From: Arthrobacter sp. ok362
GTDB taxonomy: Bacteria; Actinomycetota; Actinomycetes; Actinomycetales; Micrococcaceae
Assembly: GCF_900102785.1 (NCBI RefSeq)
Contig: NZ_FNGC01000007.1
Location: 28,466-92,465 of the forward strand
Length of the DNA: 64,000 nucleotides
Direction of reading: 5' to 3'
The notes beneath the pieces were generated by a model that had not been told where the DNA came from, did not search any database, and saw only the letters and a program-made list of their open reading frames with translations. Positions 20,191-34,264 of the stretch are shown here, piece after piece (the first letter of the stretch is position 1; every line of letters starts with the position of its first letter). Made by a program: the position numbers and the translations under genes.

Positions 20191-21006
20191 CTAATCCGTC
20201 AGCAGGTGACTCTCGAACCTGACAATATTAGCAAACTCGGCAGCGTCCAAGCTGGCACCGCCGACCAGCAAGCCGTCCACGTCACGTTCCTTCAGGATCG
20301 AGGCCGCGTTGTTGGCCTTGACCGAGCCGCCGTAGAGCAGGCGGGTCTTGGCGGCGACGTCGGCTCCGAAGAGGGTGGACAGTTCGGCACGGATGGCTGC
20401 GCACATTTCCTGCGCGTCCTCCGGACCGGCAACCTCACCGGTGCCGATGGCCCAGACGGGCTCGTAGGCAACAACGAGCTCGGCAGCCTGCTCCGGGGTG
20501 AGGCCTTCGACGCCGGCGCGGAGCTGGGCGAGCGTGTGGTCCACGTGGGTGCCGGCCTGCCGGACCTCAAGGCCTTCCCCGACGCACAGGACGGGGGTGA
20601 CGCCGTGCCGGAAGGCGGCTTTGGTCTTGGCGTTGAGCACGGTGTCGGACTCATTGTGGATGGTGCGGCGTTCGCTGTGGCCGACCAGGGCGTAACTGCA
20701 GCCGAGCTTGGCCAGGAACTGTCCGGAAATATCGCCGGTGTAGGCGCCGGAGTCGAACTGGGAGAGGTCCTGGCCGCCATAGGCGACGGCGAGCTCGTCG
20801 CCCTGGACCAGGGTCTGGACGCCGCGGAGATCCGTGAACGGCGGGAAGACGGCGACCTCCACCCGGCTGTAGTCGTGCTTGGCGTCGGACAGGGTCCACG
20901 CGAGCTTCTGCAGGAGGGTGATGCCCTGGACGTGGTCCATGTTCATCTTCCAGTTGCCGGCGATGAAGGGCTTGCGGTCGAATTTACCGTTGGTTGACGT
21001 GGTCAC
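20191..21006 (-). CDS. tpiA: triose-phosphate isomerase
   Basis: TpiA interconverts dihydroxyacetone phosphate and glyceraldehyde-3-phosphate. The 271-residue product shows [12 protein letters not shown] (catalytic Lys), GHSERR (catalytic His region) and the loop [13 protein letters not shown] with the catalytic Glu, then [12 protein letters not shown]. It is slightly longer than the roughly 250 residues of E. coli TpiA, as usual in Actinobacteria. It follows pgk, with a hairpin in the 119-nt gap, and precedes secG. Confidence 0.96.
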   Translation of the reverse strand: MTTSTNGKFDRKPFIAGNWKMNMDHVQGITLLQKLAWTLSDAKHDYSRVEVAVFPPFTDLRGVQTLVQGDELAVAYGGQDLSQFDSGAYTGDISGQFLAKLGCSYALVGHSERRTIHNESDTVLNAKTKAAFRHGVTPVLCVGEGLEVRQAGTHVDHTLAQLRAGVEGLTPEQAAELVVAYEPVWAIGTGEVAGPEDAQEMCAAIRAELSTLFGADVAAKTRLLYGGSVKANNAASILKERDVDGLLVGGASLDAAEFANIVRFESHLLTD

Positions 21007-21038
21007 GTGATCTCCAAGAGTGCTTGATGTATGAGAGC

Positions 21039-21083
21039 AGCCGGCAGGGCGCCCGGTTCCTTGCGGAAGGCACCCTGCCGGCT
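21039..21083 (-). terminator. hairpin between pgk and tpiA
   Basis: AGCCGGCAGGG (21039-21049) pairs exactly with CCCTGCCGGCT (21073-21083), with a partly pairing G+C-rich loop. No T-run follows on the transcribed strand, so it is probably an attenuator or mRNA-stability element inside the glycolytic operon. Confidence 0.45.
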
Positions 21084-21125
21084 CGATGGCCTGGTAGCCG
21101 CTGTTGCTTCTACCGGTCAGTGCTT

Positions 21126-22352
21126 CTAACGGTCGAGGACGCTCAGGCCCGGGAGTTCCTTGCCTTCAAGGTACTCCAGGCTGGCGCCGCCGCCGGTGGA
21201 GATGTGGCCGAACTGGTCATCGGCGAAGCCGAGTGTCCGGACCGCTGCCGCGGAGTCGCCGCCGCCAACCACCGTGAACGCGTCCGTCTCGGTCAGCGCC
21301 TGGGCGATGGCCCGGGTACCGCCGGCGAAGGCCGCGAATTCGAACACGCCCATGGGCCCGTTCCAGAACACCGTCTTGGCGCCCTTGATCCGTTCCGCGA
21401 ACGCCGCTGCCGATACCGGCCCGATGTCCAGCCCGATGCCTTGGGCTCCGAAGCTGCTTGACTCGATGGCCTCGGCAGCGACGGTCTCGTGCTCGGCGTC
21501 GGCGGCGAACTTGGCGGCCACCACAACATCAGTGGGCACGACGAACTCGGTACCGGCGTCCGCGGCCCGCTTCAGGTAGTCCTGGACGACCGGGATCTGG
21601 TCCTCTTCGAGCAGGCTGCCCGCGACCTTGTGGCCCGCGGCGGCGAGGAAGGTGAACAGCATGCCGCCGCCCACCAGGATCGTGTCCGCCTTGCCGAGGA
21701 GGTTGTCGATGACAGCGAGCTTGTCGGAGACCTTGGAACCGCCGAGGACAACGACGTAGGGCCGCTGGGTGTCGGTGGTGAGCTTTCGCAGCACCTCGAC
21801 CTCCGTGCGGACGAGGTCGCCCTGGTAGGACGGCAGCCTCGTGGCGACGTCGTACACGCTGGCGTGCCTGCGGTGCACGGCCCCGAAGGCGTCATCGACG
21901 AAGGCGCCGTCGTCACCGGTGAGGGCGACGAGCTCGTCCGCGAAGGCGCCGCGTTCGGCGTCGGCCTTGGAGGTCTCGCGCGCGTCGAAGCGCACGTTCT
22001 CCAGGACCAGCGCTTCGCCGTCCTGCAGCGCGGCGGAAAGCTCCTTGGCCGACTCGCCGACAGTGTCGCCGGCAAGTGAGACCTTGAACCCGGCAAGCTC
22101 GGCCAGCCGCGTGGCCGCGGGCTTGAGTGAGTACTTCTCGTCGGGGGCGCCCTTGGGGCGGCCCAGGTGTGCTGTGACCAGCACGCGGGCACCGGCGTCC
22201 GTGAGCTTCGCCAGCACTGGCAGGGAGGCCTTGATGCGGCCGTCGTCAGTCACTGTAGAGCCGTCGAGCGGCACGTTCAGGTCACTTCTGACCAGAACGT
22301 ACCGCCCGCGGACACCATCAGCGATCAGTTCGTTGAGGGTGTGGAATGTCAT
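21126..22352 (-). CDS. pgk: phosphoglycerate kinase
   Basis: Pgk makes ATP from ADP and 1,3-bisphosphoglycerate. The 408-residue product begins [10 protein letters not shown] and has [14 protein letters not shown] with the substrate-binding Asp/Asn, [14 protein letters not shown], and the C-terminal nucleotide loop [11 protein letters not shown] with [22 protein letters not shown] split around it. The ATG at 22352 is chosen by homology; the frame is open to 22445, but this overlaps gap. It starts 10 nt after the gap stop and is co-transcribed with it. Confidence 0.96.
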   Translation of the reverse strand: MTFHTLNELIADGVRGRYVLVRSDLNVPLDGSTVTDDGRIKASLPVLAKLTDAGARVLVTAHLGRPKGAPDEKYSLKPAATRLAELAGFKVSLAGDTVGESAKELSAALQDGEALVLENVRFDARETSKADAERGAFADELVALTGDDGAFVDDAFGAVHRRHASVYDVATRLPSYQGDLVRTEVEVLRKLTTDTQRPYVVVLGGSKVSDKLAVIDNLLGKADTILVGGGMLFTFLAAAGHKVAGSLLEEDQIPVVQDYLKRAADAGTEFVVPTDVVVAAKFAADAEHETVAAEAIESSSFGAQGIGLDIGPVSAAAFAERIKGAKTVFWNGPMGVFEFAAFAGGTRAIAQALTETDAFTVVGGGDSAAAVRTLGFADDQFGHISTGGGASLEYLEGKELPGLSVLDR

Positions 22353-22362
22353 GAGTCTTACC

Positions 22363-23466
<1,104 letters not shown>

Positions 23467-23540
23467 TTACCAGATCGGAGGGCGACCAGCCACATTGCTG
23501 AAGGCTAACCGCCTTCCGTGATCCATCTTACGTTTAACCG

Positions 23541-23570
23541 GGACTGCCCCCGCAAGTGCAGGGGCAGTCC
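23541..23570 (-). terminator. hairpin downstream of sodA
   Basis: A perfect 10-bp stem, GGACTGCCCC / GGGGCAGTCC, with a 10-nt loop. On the minus strand it is followed by a slightly A/T-rich stretch. With the hairpin at 23581-23596 it probably ends the sodA transcript before the gap promoter. Confidence 0.65.
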
Positions 23571-23580
23571 GTCCACATTT

Positions 23581-23596
23581 CGGGCCGAACGGCCCG
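23581..23596 (-). terminator. second hairpin downstream of sodA
   Basis: CGGGCC GAAC GGCCCG, a 6-bp G+C stem with a tetraloop, lies about 45 nt after the sodA stop and just before the longer hairpin at 23541-23570. Together they look like a tandem terminator. Confidence 0.5.
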
Positions 23597-23639
23597 TAAT
23601 GTGAGGTTTGTTACAGACGGAAGTCGATCCCGTCACCCC

Positions 23640-24263
23640 TTAGGGGGTAATGAGACCCGTCGCGTTCTTGCGGGCGGCGTCGAAGCGCTTGGCGACGTCG
23701 GCCCAGTTCACGATGTTCCAGAAGGCCTTGACGTAGTCGGCCTTGACGTTGACGTAGTCCAGGTAGAAGGCGTGCTCCCACATGTCCAGCATCAGCAGCG
23801 GGGTGGTGCCGAGTGCGACGTTGCCCTGCTGATCGTAGAGCTGCTCGATGACGAGGTTGCCGCCGATGGGCTCGTAGGCCAGGAAGCCCCAGCCGGAGCC
23901 CTGCAGGCCCAGCGCCGCGGCGCTGAACTGGGCACGGAATGCGTCGAACGAGCCGAAGGCGTCGTCGATGGCCGCAGCGAGCTCGCCCTCGGGCTTGTCG
24001 CCACCGTCCGGGGAGAGGTTCTTCCAGAAGACGGAGTGGTTGATGTGGCCGCCGGTGTGGAACGCGAGGTCCTTGGAGAGGCGGTTGATGTTGGCGAAGT
24101 CGCCCTTTTCGCGCGCCTCGGCCAGCTGGGCGAGGGCGTTGTTGGCGCCGGTTACATAGGCGGCGTGGTGCTTGCTGTGGTGCAGCTCCATGATCTTCGC
24201 GGAGATGTGCGGTTCCAGCGCTGCGTAGTCGTAGTCGAGCTGGGGCAGTACGTACTCGGTCAC
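23640..24263 (-). CDS. sodA: superoxide dismutase (Mn/Fe family)
   Basis: This enzyme dismutates superoxide in the cytoplasm. The 207-residue product has the metal ligands in place: [13 protein letters not shown] (first His), [10 protein letters not shown] (second His) and [11 protein letters not shown] (Asp and third His). The Gln in YDQQGN and the Gly-rich [10 protein letters not shown] fit a Mn or cambialistic enzyme more than a strict Fe one, but metal choice cannot be settled by eye. Start: GTG at 24263 with GGAGG just upstream. It stands between whiA and gap, two genes that are neighbours in many relatives. Confidence 0.94.
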   Translation of the reverse strand: MTEYVLPQLDYDYAALEPHISAKIMELHHSKHHAAYVTGANNALAQLAEAREKGDFANINRLSKDLAFHTGGHINHSVFWKNLSPDGGDKPEGELAAAIDDAFGSFDAFRAQFSAAALGLQGSGWGFLAYEPIGGNLVIEQLYDQQGNVALGTTPLLMLDMWEHAFYLDYVNVKADYVKAFWNIVNWADVAKRFDAARKNATGLITP

Positions 24264-24430
24264 AAAATCCTCCAATGTCGTGGACGGGTTGTCCGGTTCG
24301 GTAACTCTCGGATTGTGCATCCGGATGCGGGGCATCCGGAAGATTGCGGTGGGATCCAACGGCAACAACCCGCCGCGGCTCCCGGGTATTTCCATTCCCG
24401 GCATTTACCTGTGTTGATTCTAGGGGCGGG

Positions 24431-25411
24431 CTAGTCGTCGAGCATTTCCGGTGTCACATTGGCTTCCGTGCCCGGGATGCCGAGGTCCTGGGCCCGCTTG
24501 TCCGCCATGGCCAGGAGCCGGCGGATCCGGCCGGCGATGGCGTCCTTGGTCATGATGGGGTCGGCCAGGCGGCCCAGTTCGTCCAGGCTGGCCTGCTTGT
24601 GCGCGACCCGGAGCTCGCCGGCGTACTTGAGGTGGTCCGGGACGTCGTCGCCCAGGATTTCCAGGGCACGGTCCACCCGGGCACCGGCGGCCACGGCGGC
24701 CTGCGCGGAACGGCGCAAGTTGGCGTCATCGAAGTTGGCGAGCCGGTTGGCCGTGGCGCGGACTTCCTTGCGCATGCGGCGCTCCTCCCAGACCATGAGC
24801 GCGTCGTGGGCGCCCATCCGGGTCAGCAGCGCGGCGATCGTGTCGCCGTCGCGGATCACCACACGGTCCACTCCCCTGACCTCGCGGGCCTTGGCCTGGA
24901 TGCCGAGGCGGCGGGCGGCGCCGACGAGGGCCAGGGCCGATTCGGGGCCGGGGCAGGTGACTTCCATGGCCGAGGAGCGGCCGGGCTCGGTGAGCGAGCC
25001 GTGCGCCAGGAAGGCGCCGCGCCAGACAGCCTCGGCGTCCGAGGCGGAGCCGTTCACCACAACTGACGGAAGGCCGCGCACGGGGCGACCGCGGGCGTCC
25101 AGCAGTCCGGTCTGGCGGGCCAGGGCCTCACCGTCGCGCACCACGCGCACCACGTAGCGGCTGCCGCGGCGCAGGCCGCCGCCCGAGACGACGATGATCT
25201 CGCTCTGGTGGCCGTACACCTCGGCGATTGCGGCGCGCAGCCGCCGGGCGGTCGAGGCGAGGTCGACTTCGGCCTCGATCACAATCCGGCCCGAGATGAT
25301 GTGCAGCCCGCCGGCGAAGCGGAGCATGGCCGATACCTCGGCCTTGCGGACCGAGGACTTCTTTATGTCCAGACGGGAAAGTTCTTCCTTGACTGATGCT
25401 GTCAGTGCCAT
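24431..25411 (-). CDS. whiA: DNA-binding protein WhiA
   Basis: WhiA is a conserved Gram-positive regulator, needed for sporulation septation in Streptomyces and linked to cell division elsewhere. The 326-residue product has an N-terminal LAGLIDADG-like domain (about residues 20-200) and a C-terminal helix-turn-helix (about 230-310; [43 protein letters not shown]). The ATG at 25411 begins [13 protein letters not shown]. It follows yvcK by 10 nt in the rapZ-yvcK-whiA operon. Confidence 0.95.
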   Translation of the reverse strand: MALTASVKEELSRLDIKKSSVRKAEVSAMLRFAGGLHIISGRIVIEAEVDLASTARRLRAAIAEVYGHQSEIIVVSGGGLRRGSRYVVRVVRDGEALARQTGLLDARGRPVRGLPSVVVNGSASDAEAVWRGAFLAHGSLTEPGRSSAMEVTCPGPESALALVGAARRLGIQAKAREVRGVDRVVIRDGDTIAALLTRMGAHDALMVWEERRMRKEVRATANRLANFDDANLRRSAQAAVAAGARVDRALEILGDDVPDHLKYAGELRVAHKQASLDELGRLADPIMTKDAIAGRIRRLLAMADKRAQDLGIPGTEANVTPEMLDD

Positions 25412-25421
25412 GGCACCTTTC

Positions 25422-26441
25422 CTAACTGTTCCCGAAAATATCGTGGTACGCCGTCGCCAGCCGCAACGGATCGTGGACCGGACGGCGACCAGACGCCCCC
25501 ACTTTACCCAAGACCACCTCGGCACCGAGCATTCCTGCCGCCGCCTCGAAGTCGGGCAGGTCCTGGACCGACGCCGGGTCGGCCAGGATGACGTCGATTG
25601 TGAAGTCCGGCGCGTACTCGCGCAGCACGCGGAGGTGGTCGGCGGCGGTCATGCCGGCGGTCTCTTTGGTGTCCGTGGCGAGGTTCATCGTCAGGCAGCG
25701 GCGGGCGGCCGTGTTGCAGAGGGCCTCACGCATTTCGGGCAGCAGAAGGTGCGGCAGCACGGACGTGTACCAGGAGCCCGGCCCGAGGATCACCCAGTCG
25801 GCCAGCTCGATCGCCGTCAGTGCTTCCGTGCATGCCGGTGCGTTCTCGGGCAGGAGCCGGACGTGCTCCAGGGACCCTGCCACGGCGCACTTGGCCTGGC
25901 CGGTGATGGTCTGCAGTGCCGTGGTGCCGTCCGGGGCGGTGACCCGGATCTGACCCTCGATGGTCAGCGGGACGCTGGACATCGGCAGGACTTCGCCGCG
26001 CGCGCCGAGCAGGGCGCCGGCCCATTTGAGGCCCGCAACGGTGTCGCCCAGGAGCTCCCAGAGCGTGACAATCAGGAGGTTGCCCATGGCGTGCTCATCG
26101 AGGGACCCGCCGCGGCCCTGGCCGGGGGCGAAGCGGTGCTGCATGACGTCGCGCCACGTGCGGCCCCAGTCGGTGTCGTCGCACAGCGCGGACAAGGCCA
26201 TGCGGAGATCGCCCGGCGGCAGGACGCCGTACTCTTCACGGAGCCGGCCGGAGGAACCGCCGTCGTCCGCGACCGTGACGATCGCGGTGAGCTCGGAGGT
26301 CAGCAGGCGCAGGGCAGACAGTGAGGCGGAGAGGCCGTGGCCGCCGCCGAGCGCGACGACGGAGGGGCCTTTGTCCTGCTGGCTGGCAAATGCCGCGCTG
26401 GCGGGCGGCACAAGGGGCAGCGGGCCGGTCAGCAGCGCCAT
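25422..26441 (-). CDS. YvcK/CofD-like protein, gluconeogenesis factor family
   Basis: YvcK proteins bind UDP-sugars and are needed for growth on gluconeogenic carbon sources and for cell-wall synthesis regulation. The 339-residue product has [18 protein letters not shown] at its nucleotide-binding start, then [17 protein letters not shown] and [12 protein letters not shown], all family signatures, and later [15 protein letters not shown]. The ATG shares one base with the rapZ stop (TAATG). Placement between rapZ and whiA is the standard actinobacterial and firmicute order. Confidence 0.93.
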   Translation of the reverse strand: MALLTGPLPLVPPASAAFASQQDKGPSVVALGGGHGLSASLSALRLLTSELTAIVTVADDGGSSGRLREEYGVLPPGDLRMALSALCDDTDWGRTWRDVMQHRFAPGQGRGGSLDEHAMGNLLIVTLWELLGDTVAGLKWAGALLGARGEVLPMSSVPLTIEGQIRVTAPDGTTALQTITGQAKCAVAGSLEHVRLLPENAPACTEALTAIELADWVILGPGSWYTSVLPHLLLPEMREALCNTAARRCLTMNLATDTKETAGMTAADHLRVLREYAPDFTIDVILADPASVQDLPDFEAAAGMLGAEVVLGKVGASGRRPVHDPLRLATAYHDIFGNS

Positions 26442-27364
26442 TACTCGCGGCCCAGGTCCCGGTGCGTCGTGGTCACGGTGACGCGCGGATATTGCGCCAG
26501 CCTCCGTGAGAGCTCGACGGCGACCGCCACGGAGCGGTGCTTGCCGCCGGTGCAGCCCACGGCGATGGTGGCGTAGTGCTTGTTCTCCCGCCGGTAGCCG
26601 TCCAGGACCGGTTCGAGGGCCAGTACGTAGCGTTCCACGAAGTCGCCGACGCCCTGGGCCTCCAGCACGTAGTCGCTGACGTCCTTATCCAGCCCAGTGT
26701 GCGGGCGCAACTGCGGCACCCAGTGCGGGTTGGGGATGAAGCGGGCGTCGGCCACGAAGTTGGCGTCCACCGGCAACCCGTACTTGAAGCCAAAGCTCAT
26801 GACATTCAGGCGAAGCGCCACCGGCCCGGTCTCGCTGAAAAGTTCCGTGATCGCGGTGGCGAGACCGTGGACGTTGAGGGAGGAGGTGTCCAGGACGATG
26901 TCGGCGGTTTCCTTCAATTCACGGACAAGTTCGCGTTCGGCCGCTATGCCGTCGAGGATCCGGCCGCCGCCCTGAAGCGGGTGGGGCCTGCGGCCCTGCT
27001 CGAAGCGGCGCACCAGGACGTCGTCGCTGGCGTCGAGGAACAGCACGCGGAAGCTCACGCCGGTGGCTTCCAGGGCGCGGAGGGCCGCGCGCATGTCCAC
27101 GAACAGTTCCTTGCTCCGGACGTCCATCACGACGGCGAGCTTGGACATCGAGTGCGGTGTCCGCGACACGAGTTCGGCGAGCGTGCCGAGCATCTGCGGC
27201 GGCAGGTTTTCCACGACGTACCAGCCATGGTCCTCAAGGGCGTCCGAGGCGGTGCTCCGGCCGGCTCCCGACATTCCGGTCACTACGAGCAGTTCCGCCT
27301 CGATGGGTTTAACCGGCGTCATGCCGTCCGCATCCCTCTCGGATCCTGCCGTCGACTCTGCCAT
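26441..27364 (-). CDS. rapZ: RNase adapter/nucleotide-binding protein RapZ
   Basis: RapZ (YvcJ) is a P-loop protein; in E. coli it binds glmZ RNA and controls amino-sugar synthesis, while in Gram-positives its role is less clear. The 307-residue product has Walker A VVTGMSGAGRSTA near residue 28, SFGFKYG in the middle, and the C-terminal signature IAVGCTGGKHRSVAVAVEL. It is coupled to yvcK by a one-base overlap and follows uvrC by about 120 nt. Confidence 0.93.
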   Translation of the reverse strand: MAESTAGSERDADGMTPVKPIEAELLVVTGMSGAGRSTASDALEDHGWYVVENLPPQMLGTLAELVSRTPHSMSKLAVVMDVRSKELFVDMRAALRALEATGVSFRVLFLDASDDVLVRRFEQGRRPHPLQGGGRILDGIAAERELVRELKETADIVLDTSSLNVHGLATAITELFSETGPVALRLNVMSFGFKYGLPVDANFVADARFIPNPHWVPQLRPHTGLDKDVSDYVLEAQGVGDFVERYVLALEPVLDGYRRENKHYATIAVGCTGGKHRSVAVAVELSRRLAQYPRVTVTTTHRDLGRE

Positions 27365-27487
27365 CAGTGAAGCCCCATCTCTGCCTGTGCGATTTGCTGT
27401 TCCGATCAGGTTTGCGCGCGGGCCGCGGTGATGCCGCGGCCATGCCGATACCCAAGTCCTTACCCTAGCTAAGTTTGGCGGCGCTAG

Positions 27488-29506
27488 CTAAGCGTCGAGG
27501 ATTTCGCCGGTGGTCATGTTGACGGCAGGAACCGTGGCGGCCTCCTCGCCGCCGTCGGTGTTGAAGTGCCGGACGATTGCGGCGGCCAAGGACGGACCGA
27601 TCCCCTTGGCACCAGTGAGTTCTTCCTGCGTTGCAGCCTTGATGCTCTTCACGGAGCCGAACTCGGCCAGGAGGGCCTTGCGTTTCGACTCACCCAGCCC
27701 GGGCACACTGTCCAGCGCGGAGGCTGTCATGGCCTTGCCGCGCTTTTGCCGGTGGAAGGTGATGGCGAAGCGGTGGGCCTCGTCGCGGATCCGCTGCAGC
27801 AGATACAGGCCGGCGGAGGCGCGCGGCAGGATCACTGGGAAATCGCTCTCCGGCAGCCACACTTCCTCGAGCCGTTTGGCCAGGCCGACCACATACACGT
27901 CCTCGATGCCCAGCTCCGCCAGCGCCCGGGCAGCGGCATTGACCTGCGGTTTGCCGCCGTCGACGACGACGAGGTTGGGCGGGTAAGCGAACTTGCTTCG
28001 CGGCGCCGGGGTGGTGGAGTCAGAGACCGCCGCGGCGGTTGCCGCGTCCAGCGCGGCCTGGTGTGCCGGTTTGGCCGCTGCCGCTGCCTGCTCGCTTTTC
28101 TCCGATTTCTCTTCGAGGTAGTGCCGGAACCGGCGGGTCAGCACGTCGTGCATGGCCGCGGTGTCGTCGGTGGCGGCGGCTCCGGTTACCGCGAACTTCC
28201 GGTACTCGGACTTCTTCGGCAGGCCGTCCTCCACCACCACCATGGAGCCGACCACGTTGGTGCCCTGGACGTGCGAGATGTCGAAGCACTCGATCCGCAG
28301 CAGCGCCACGGGAAGCTCAAGGGCTTCCTGGATTTCCTGCAGGGCCTGGGAGCGCATGGTGAGGTCGCCGGCGCGCCGGGACTTGTGGAGCTTGAGGGCG
28401 TGCTCGGCGTTCTCGCGGACCGTGGACATGAGGGCTGCCTTGTCTCCGCGCTGGGGCACGCGGACGTCCACCCGGGCCCCGCGCAGGCCGCTGAGCCACT
28501 GCGCGAGCTCCGTGGCGTTGCTGGGTTCGGTGGGCACAAGGACTTCCCGGGGCAGCCTGCCCTGCAGCCCGGCTTCCTCGCCGTAGACCTGCTGGAGCAG
28601 ATGTTCGACCAGTTCCGGGGTGGTGGAGTCCTCGACTTTTTCCACGACCCAGCCGCGCTGGCCGCGGATCCGGCCGCCGCGGACGTGGAAGACCTGGACG
28701 GCGGCCTCGAGCTCGTCCTCGTGCAGGGCGAAGACGTCGGCGTCCGTGCCCTCGGCGAGGACCACGGCGTTACGTTCGAAGACTTTCTTCAGCGCCACGA
28801 TGTCGTCCCGGAGCCGGGCCGCGCGTTCGTAGTCGAGCTCGGCAACTGCCGCGGCCATCTCCCGTTCCAGCCGGTTGACGAACGGTTTGGCTTCGCCGCC
28901 CATGAAGGTGCAGAAGTCCTCGGCGAGGGCGCGGTGGTCCTCGGCGGAGATCCTTCCGACGCAGGGTGCGGAACATTTGTCGATGTAGCCGAGCAGGCAG
29001 GGCCGGCCGCTGGCCTGGGCGCGCTTCAGCACCCCGGGGCTGCAGCTGCGCACCGGGAACACGCGCAGCAGGGTGTCCATGGTGTCCCGGATCGCGCCGG
29101 CGGTATAGGGGCCGAAATACCGGGTCCCCTTGCGCCGGTCCCCGCGCAGCACCTGGACGCGCGGTAGCTTCTCCCCCATCGTGACGGCCAGGTACGGGTA
29201 GGTTTTGTCGTCTCGGAACATCACGTTGAAGCGGGGCGTGAATTCCTTGATCCAGGTGTATTCCAGCTGCAGCGACTCGAGTTCGCTGCCCACCACGGTC
29301 CATTCGACGCTGCTGGCCGTGTGCACCATGGCGTAGGTTTTGGGCAGGAGCCCGGCGGGGTTGGCGAAGTAAGTATTCAGCCGGGAACGGAGGTTCTTGG
29401 CCTTGCCGACGTAGATGACCCTGCCGTGCGAATCGCGGAAGCGGTACACGCCCGGATTGGTCGGAATTTCACCCGTCTGGGGTCGGTAACTTGCTGGATC
29501 TGCCAC
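27488..29506 (-). CDS. uvrC: excinuclease ABC subunit C
   Basis: UvrC makes the two incisions in nucleotide excision repair. The 672-residue product has, in order, the GIY-YIG nuclease domain ([27 protein letters not shown] split at residues 16-42), a Cys cluster (SCSPG...[10 protein letters not shown]), a UVR UvrB-binding motif ([19 protein letters not shown]), the RNase H-like second nuclease ([22 protein letters not shown]) and tandem helix-hairpin-helix motifs ([25 protein letters not shown]). An insertion rich in Ala, Glu and Lys separates parts of the second nuclease domain. uvrA and uvrB are elsewhere in the window. Confidence 0.96.
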   Translation of the reverse strand: MADPASYRPQTGEIPTNPGVYRFRDSHGRVIYVGKAKNLRSRLNTYFANPAGLLPKTYAMVHTASSVEWTVVGSELESLQLEYTWIKEFTPRFNVMFRDDKTYPYLAVTMGEKLPRVQVLRGDRRKGTRYFGPYTAGAIRDTMDTLLRVFPVRSCSPGVLKRAQASGRPCLLGYIDKCSAPCVGRISAEDHRALAEDFCTFMGGEAKPFVNRLEREMAAAVAELDYERAARLRDDIVALKKVFERNAVVLAEGTDADVFALHEDELEAAVQVFHVRGGRIRGQRGWVVEKVEDSTTPELVEHLLQQVYGEEAGLQGRLPREVLVPTEPSNATELAQWLSGLRGARVDVRVPQRGDKAALMSTVRENAEHALKLHKSRRAGDLTMRSQALQEIQEALELPVALLRIECFDISHVQGTNVVGSMVVVEDGLPKKSEYRKFAVTGAAATDDTAAMHDVLTRRFRHYLEEKSEKSEQAAAAAKPAHQAALDAATAAAVSDSTTPAPRSKFAYPPNLVVVDGGKPQVNAAARALAELGIEDVYVVGLAKRLEEVWLPESDFPVILPRASAGLYLLQRIRDEAHRFAITFHRQKRGKAMTASALDSVPGLGESKRKALLAEFGSVKSIKAATQEELTGAKGIGPSLAAAIVRHFNTDGGEEAATVPAVNMTTGEILDA

Positions 29507-29573
29507 ACATCAAGTCTACTGAGCCGCCGGGGGTGCCGTGGCACCTGCCCTGCGGAGAACAGCATGGCGTGCG

Positions 29574-30242
29574 CTATTCGGCCGACTTGCTCTGGTTGTA
29601 GGTCGTGGAGCGTTCCTGGCCGCTCAGGTCCGCGATGGCGTCCATGATGCGGTCCGTGACCTGACGGCGGGCCGGCAGGGAGTGGTCCGGTCCGGTTTTC
29701 TCGAAATACAGCGGCTCGCCCACCTTCATGGTGAAGTGCTGCGGTTTGACGGACTTGCTGTCCGCGGGCTGCAGGTGTTCGGTGCCGAGCAGGCCCACCG
29801 GGATCACCGGCGCGCCCGTGGTGAGGGCCAGCCAGCCGACGCCGGTGCGGCCGCGGTACAGGATGCCGTCGCGGGAGCGCGTACCTTCGGGATAGATGCC
29901 CACGCCCTTGCCGGAGTCAAGGATGTCCAGCAGCGTCTTCAGTGCCTGGACGCTCGCGGCCTGCTCGCCTCGTTCCACCGGAATGGAGCCCACGGCCTCG
30001 AAGAAGGACTTCATGGCCTTGCCCTTGACGCCGCCGGTGGTGAAGTACTCGGCCTTCGCGAAGAACGCCACGGGCCGCGGCATGAGGGCCTGGACGATCA
30101 CGCTGTCCAGGAAGGAGAGATGGTTCGGTGCCACGATGAACGGTCCGTCCTGCGGCACGTTTTCCAGGCCGATGACCGTGGGACGGCACGTGGAGGATAT
30201 GAGCCCCCGCGTGGTCCAGCGGATTGCGTCAAACATTGCCAT
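29574..30242 (-). CDS. 1-acylglycerol-3-phosphate O-acyltransferase-like (PlsC family)
   Basis: PlsC-type enzymes acylate lysophosphatidic acid at the membrane. The 222-residue product has the catalytic NHLSFLDS (NHX4D) motif near residue 40, then the glycerophosphate-binding motif YPEGTRSRDG near 117, and APVIPVGL. The spacing is normal. It lacks strong membrane helices, as is common for the short actinobacterial paralogues. The start lies 14 nt inside the upstream HAD gene, so the two are coupled; they may act together on a phosphorylated lipid precursor (inference). Actinobacteria often carry several paralogues, so the exact acceptor is uncertain. Confidence 0.88.
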   Translation of the reverse strand: MAMFDAIRWTTRGLISSTCRPTVIGLENVPQDGPFIVAPNHLSFLDSVIVQALMPRPVAFFAKAEYFTTGGVKGKAMKSFFEAVGSIPVERGEQAASVQALKTLLDILDSGKGVGIYPEGTRSRDGILYRGRTGVGWLALTTGAPVIPVGLLGTEHLQPADSKSVKPQHFTMKVGEPLYFEKTGPDHSLPARRQVTDRIMDAIADLSGQERSTTYNQSKSAE

Positions 30243-31092
30243 CGGTGTGCACCTCGTTCAGGGCTGTGGTCCCCGGGCGTTCGGAGAGTCTGTTGATCGT
30301 CGCGTGAAGCGCCGTGGTGTTGTGCACGATCTCGATGGCACCAGCCGTGTGCAGTTCGCCTTCGGGCGCAAAACCCCAGCCTACGCCGATGCAGTCCAGT
30401 CCGTTCGCAGCGGCCCCGGCCACGTCCTGCGCCCGGTCCCCCACCATCACGGCACGGCCAGCCGTCGAAGGGTCCGCCACAGCCAGGTCCGAGAGGGCGG
30501 CAGCGACGATTCCGGCCTTCCCCTCGGGGACAGCGCCTCCGGGGGCAGAGCCTCCGGGGGCAGAGCCTTCGGGGGCAGAGCCTTCGGGGGCAGAGCCTCC
30601 GGGGGCAGAGCCTTCGGGGGCAGAGCCTCCGGGGGCAGAGCGTCCGGGGACGGGGTCGGCTCCCGGGCCGGCCTCGTCGGCGGCGGAGCCCCGGATGCTG
30701 CGGAACAGCCCGGCGATCCCGTGGTGCGCCAGGACGGTGCGGGCAAGGCCTTCCGGCTTCTGGGTGGCAACCGCAAGGGGGCGGCCCGCGGCCACAAAGT
30801 CCTCGAGCAGGCCGCGGATCCCCGGGTACAGCCGGCTCTTCGCGATCCCGGTGGAAACGTAGTGCGCGCGATAGATGCGGATCGCGTCTTCCAGCAGTGG
30901 GGCCGGAACGCCGGCGATTTCCGTGAGGGAATGGCTCAGCTTGGGCCCGATCATGGCGTCCATCCGGGACTTGCCCGGAACCGGCAGGCCAAGCTCGGTG
31001 AGGGCCGCGGCGATTCCGTCCGTAATCCCCCCGGCGGGATCGACAAGAGTGCCGTCAAGGTCGAAGATCACGGGCACTGTTGTATGCGTCAC
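30229..31092 (-). CDS. HAD-family phosphatase (Gph-like) with repeat insertion
   Basis: The core resembles phosphoglycolate phosphatase-type HAD hydrolases. Motif I is FDLDGTLVD (residues 10-18), motif II VATQKP near 108, motif III the Lys in GKAGIV near 192, and motif IV MVGDRAQDV near 217, all in order. Between motifs II and III, at about residues 138-190, sits an insertion of repeated GSAPE/GSAPG pentapeptides encoded by a 15-bp tandem repeat. The usual family length is about 220-230 residues, so the excess (287 residues) is mostly this insertion. All catalytic residues remain, so it is probably active. Substrate unknown. Confidence 0.85.
   Translation of the reverse strand: MTHTTVPVIFDLDGTLVDPAGGITDGIAAALTELGLPVPGKSRMDAMIGPKLSHSLTEIAGVPAPLLEDAIRIYRAHYVSTGIAKSRLYPGIRGLLEDFVAAGRPLAVATQKPEGLARTVLAHHGIAGLFRSIRGSAADEAGPGADPVPGRSAPGGSAPEGSAPGGSAPEGSAPEGSAPGGSAPGGAVPEGKAGIVAAALSDLAVADPSTAGRAVMVGDRAQDVAGAAANGLDCIGVGWGFAPEGELHTAGAIEIVHNTTALHATINRLSERPGTTALNEVHTDGNV
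30535..30654. repeat. 15-bp tandem repeat inside the HAD gene
   Basis: Seven consecutive 15-bp units of the form GCCTCCGGGGGCAGA or GCCTTCGGGGGCAGA (30535-30639) are followed by one degenerate unit. The unit length keeps the frame, so each adds five residues (GSAPG or GSAPE) to the protein. Confidence 0.9.
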
Positions 31093-31248
31093 CGGCTTAG
31101 TTTCTCACGAGTGTGCGGATGCCAGAAATTCGCATGCTCCTTCAGGAATACATCAACCGAATACATCAGGAATGCATTCCCGTGCGGGCGGGGACGCGTG
31201 CGGCGAAGCATGCTCCTTAGCGCCCGCACGGTCCCCGGCGGCGGGCGG

Positions 31249-34197
<2,949 letters not shown>

Positions 34198-34204
34198 GAA
34201 TCTA

Positions 34205-34210
34205 ATGCTA
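34205..34210 (-). promoter_or_regulatory. -10 box of leaderless uvrA transcript
   Basis: On the minus strand TAGCAT ends 7 nt before the uvrA GTG at 34197. This places the expected transcript start on the start codon and supports the longer UvrA protein. Confidence 0.45.
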
Positions 34211-34211
34211 A

Positions 34212-34227
34212 TCGAAAACTTCTTCGA
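34212..34227 (-). promoter_or_regulatory. lexA box: candidate LexA (SOS) box upstream of uvrA
   Basis: TCGAAAACTTCTTCGA matches the Gram-positive/actinobacterial LexA operator TCGAAC-N4-GTTCGA at 10 of 12 fixed positions; the inner C and G of the half-sites differ. It lies immediately upstream of the -10 box, where a repressor would block the promoter. uvrA is a classic SOS gene. Confidence 0.5.
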
Positions 34228-34264
34228 AAAACTATTCTGCGCGCCAGGGGGAGCGCCGGATGTG

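Noticed and set aside
30535..30654. Short regular repeats considered as a CRISPR array
   Set aside because: Units are contiguous without spacers, are 15 bp, and lie in frame in a gene; no cas genes are present.
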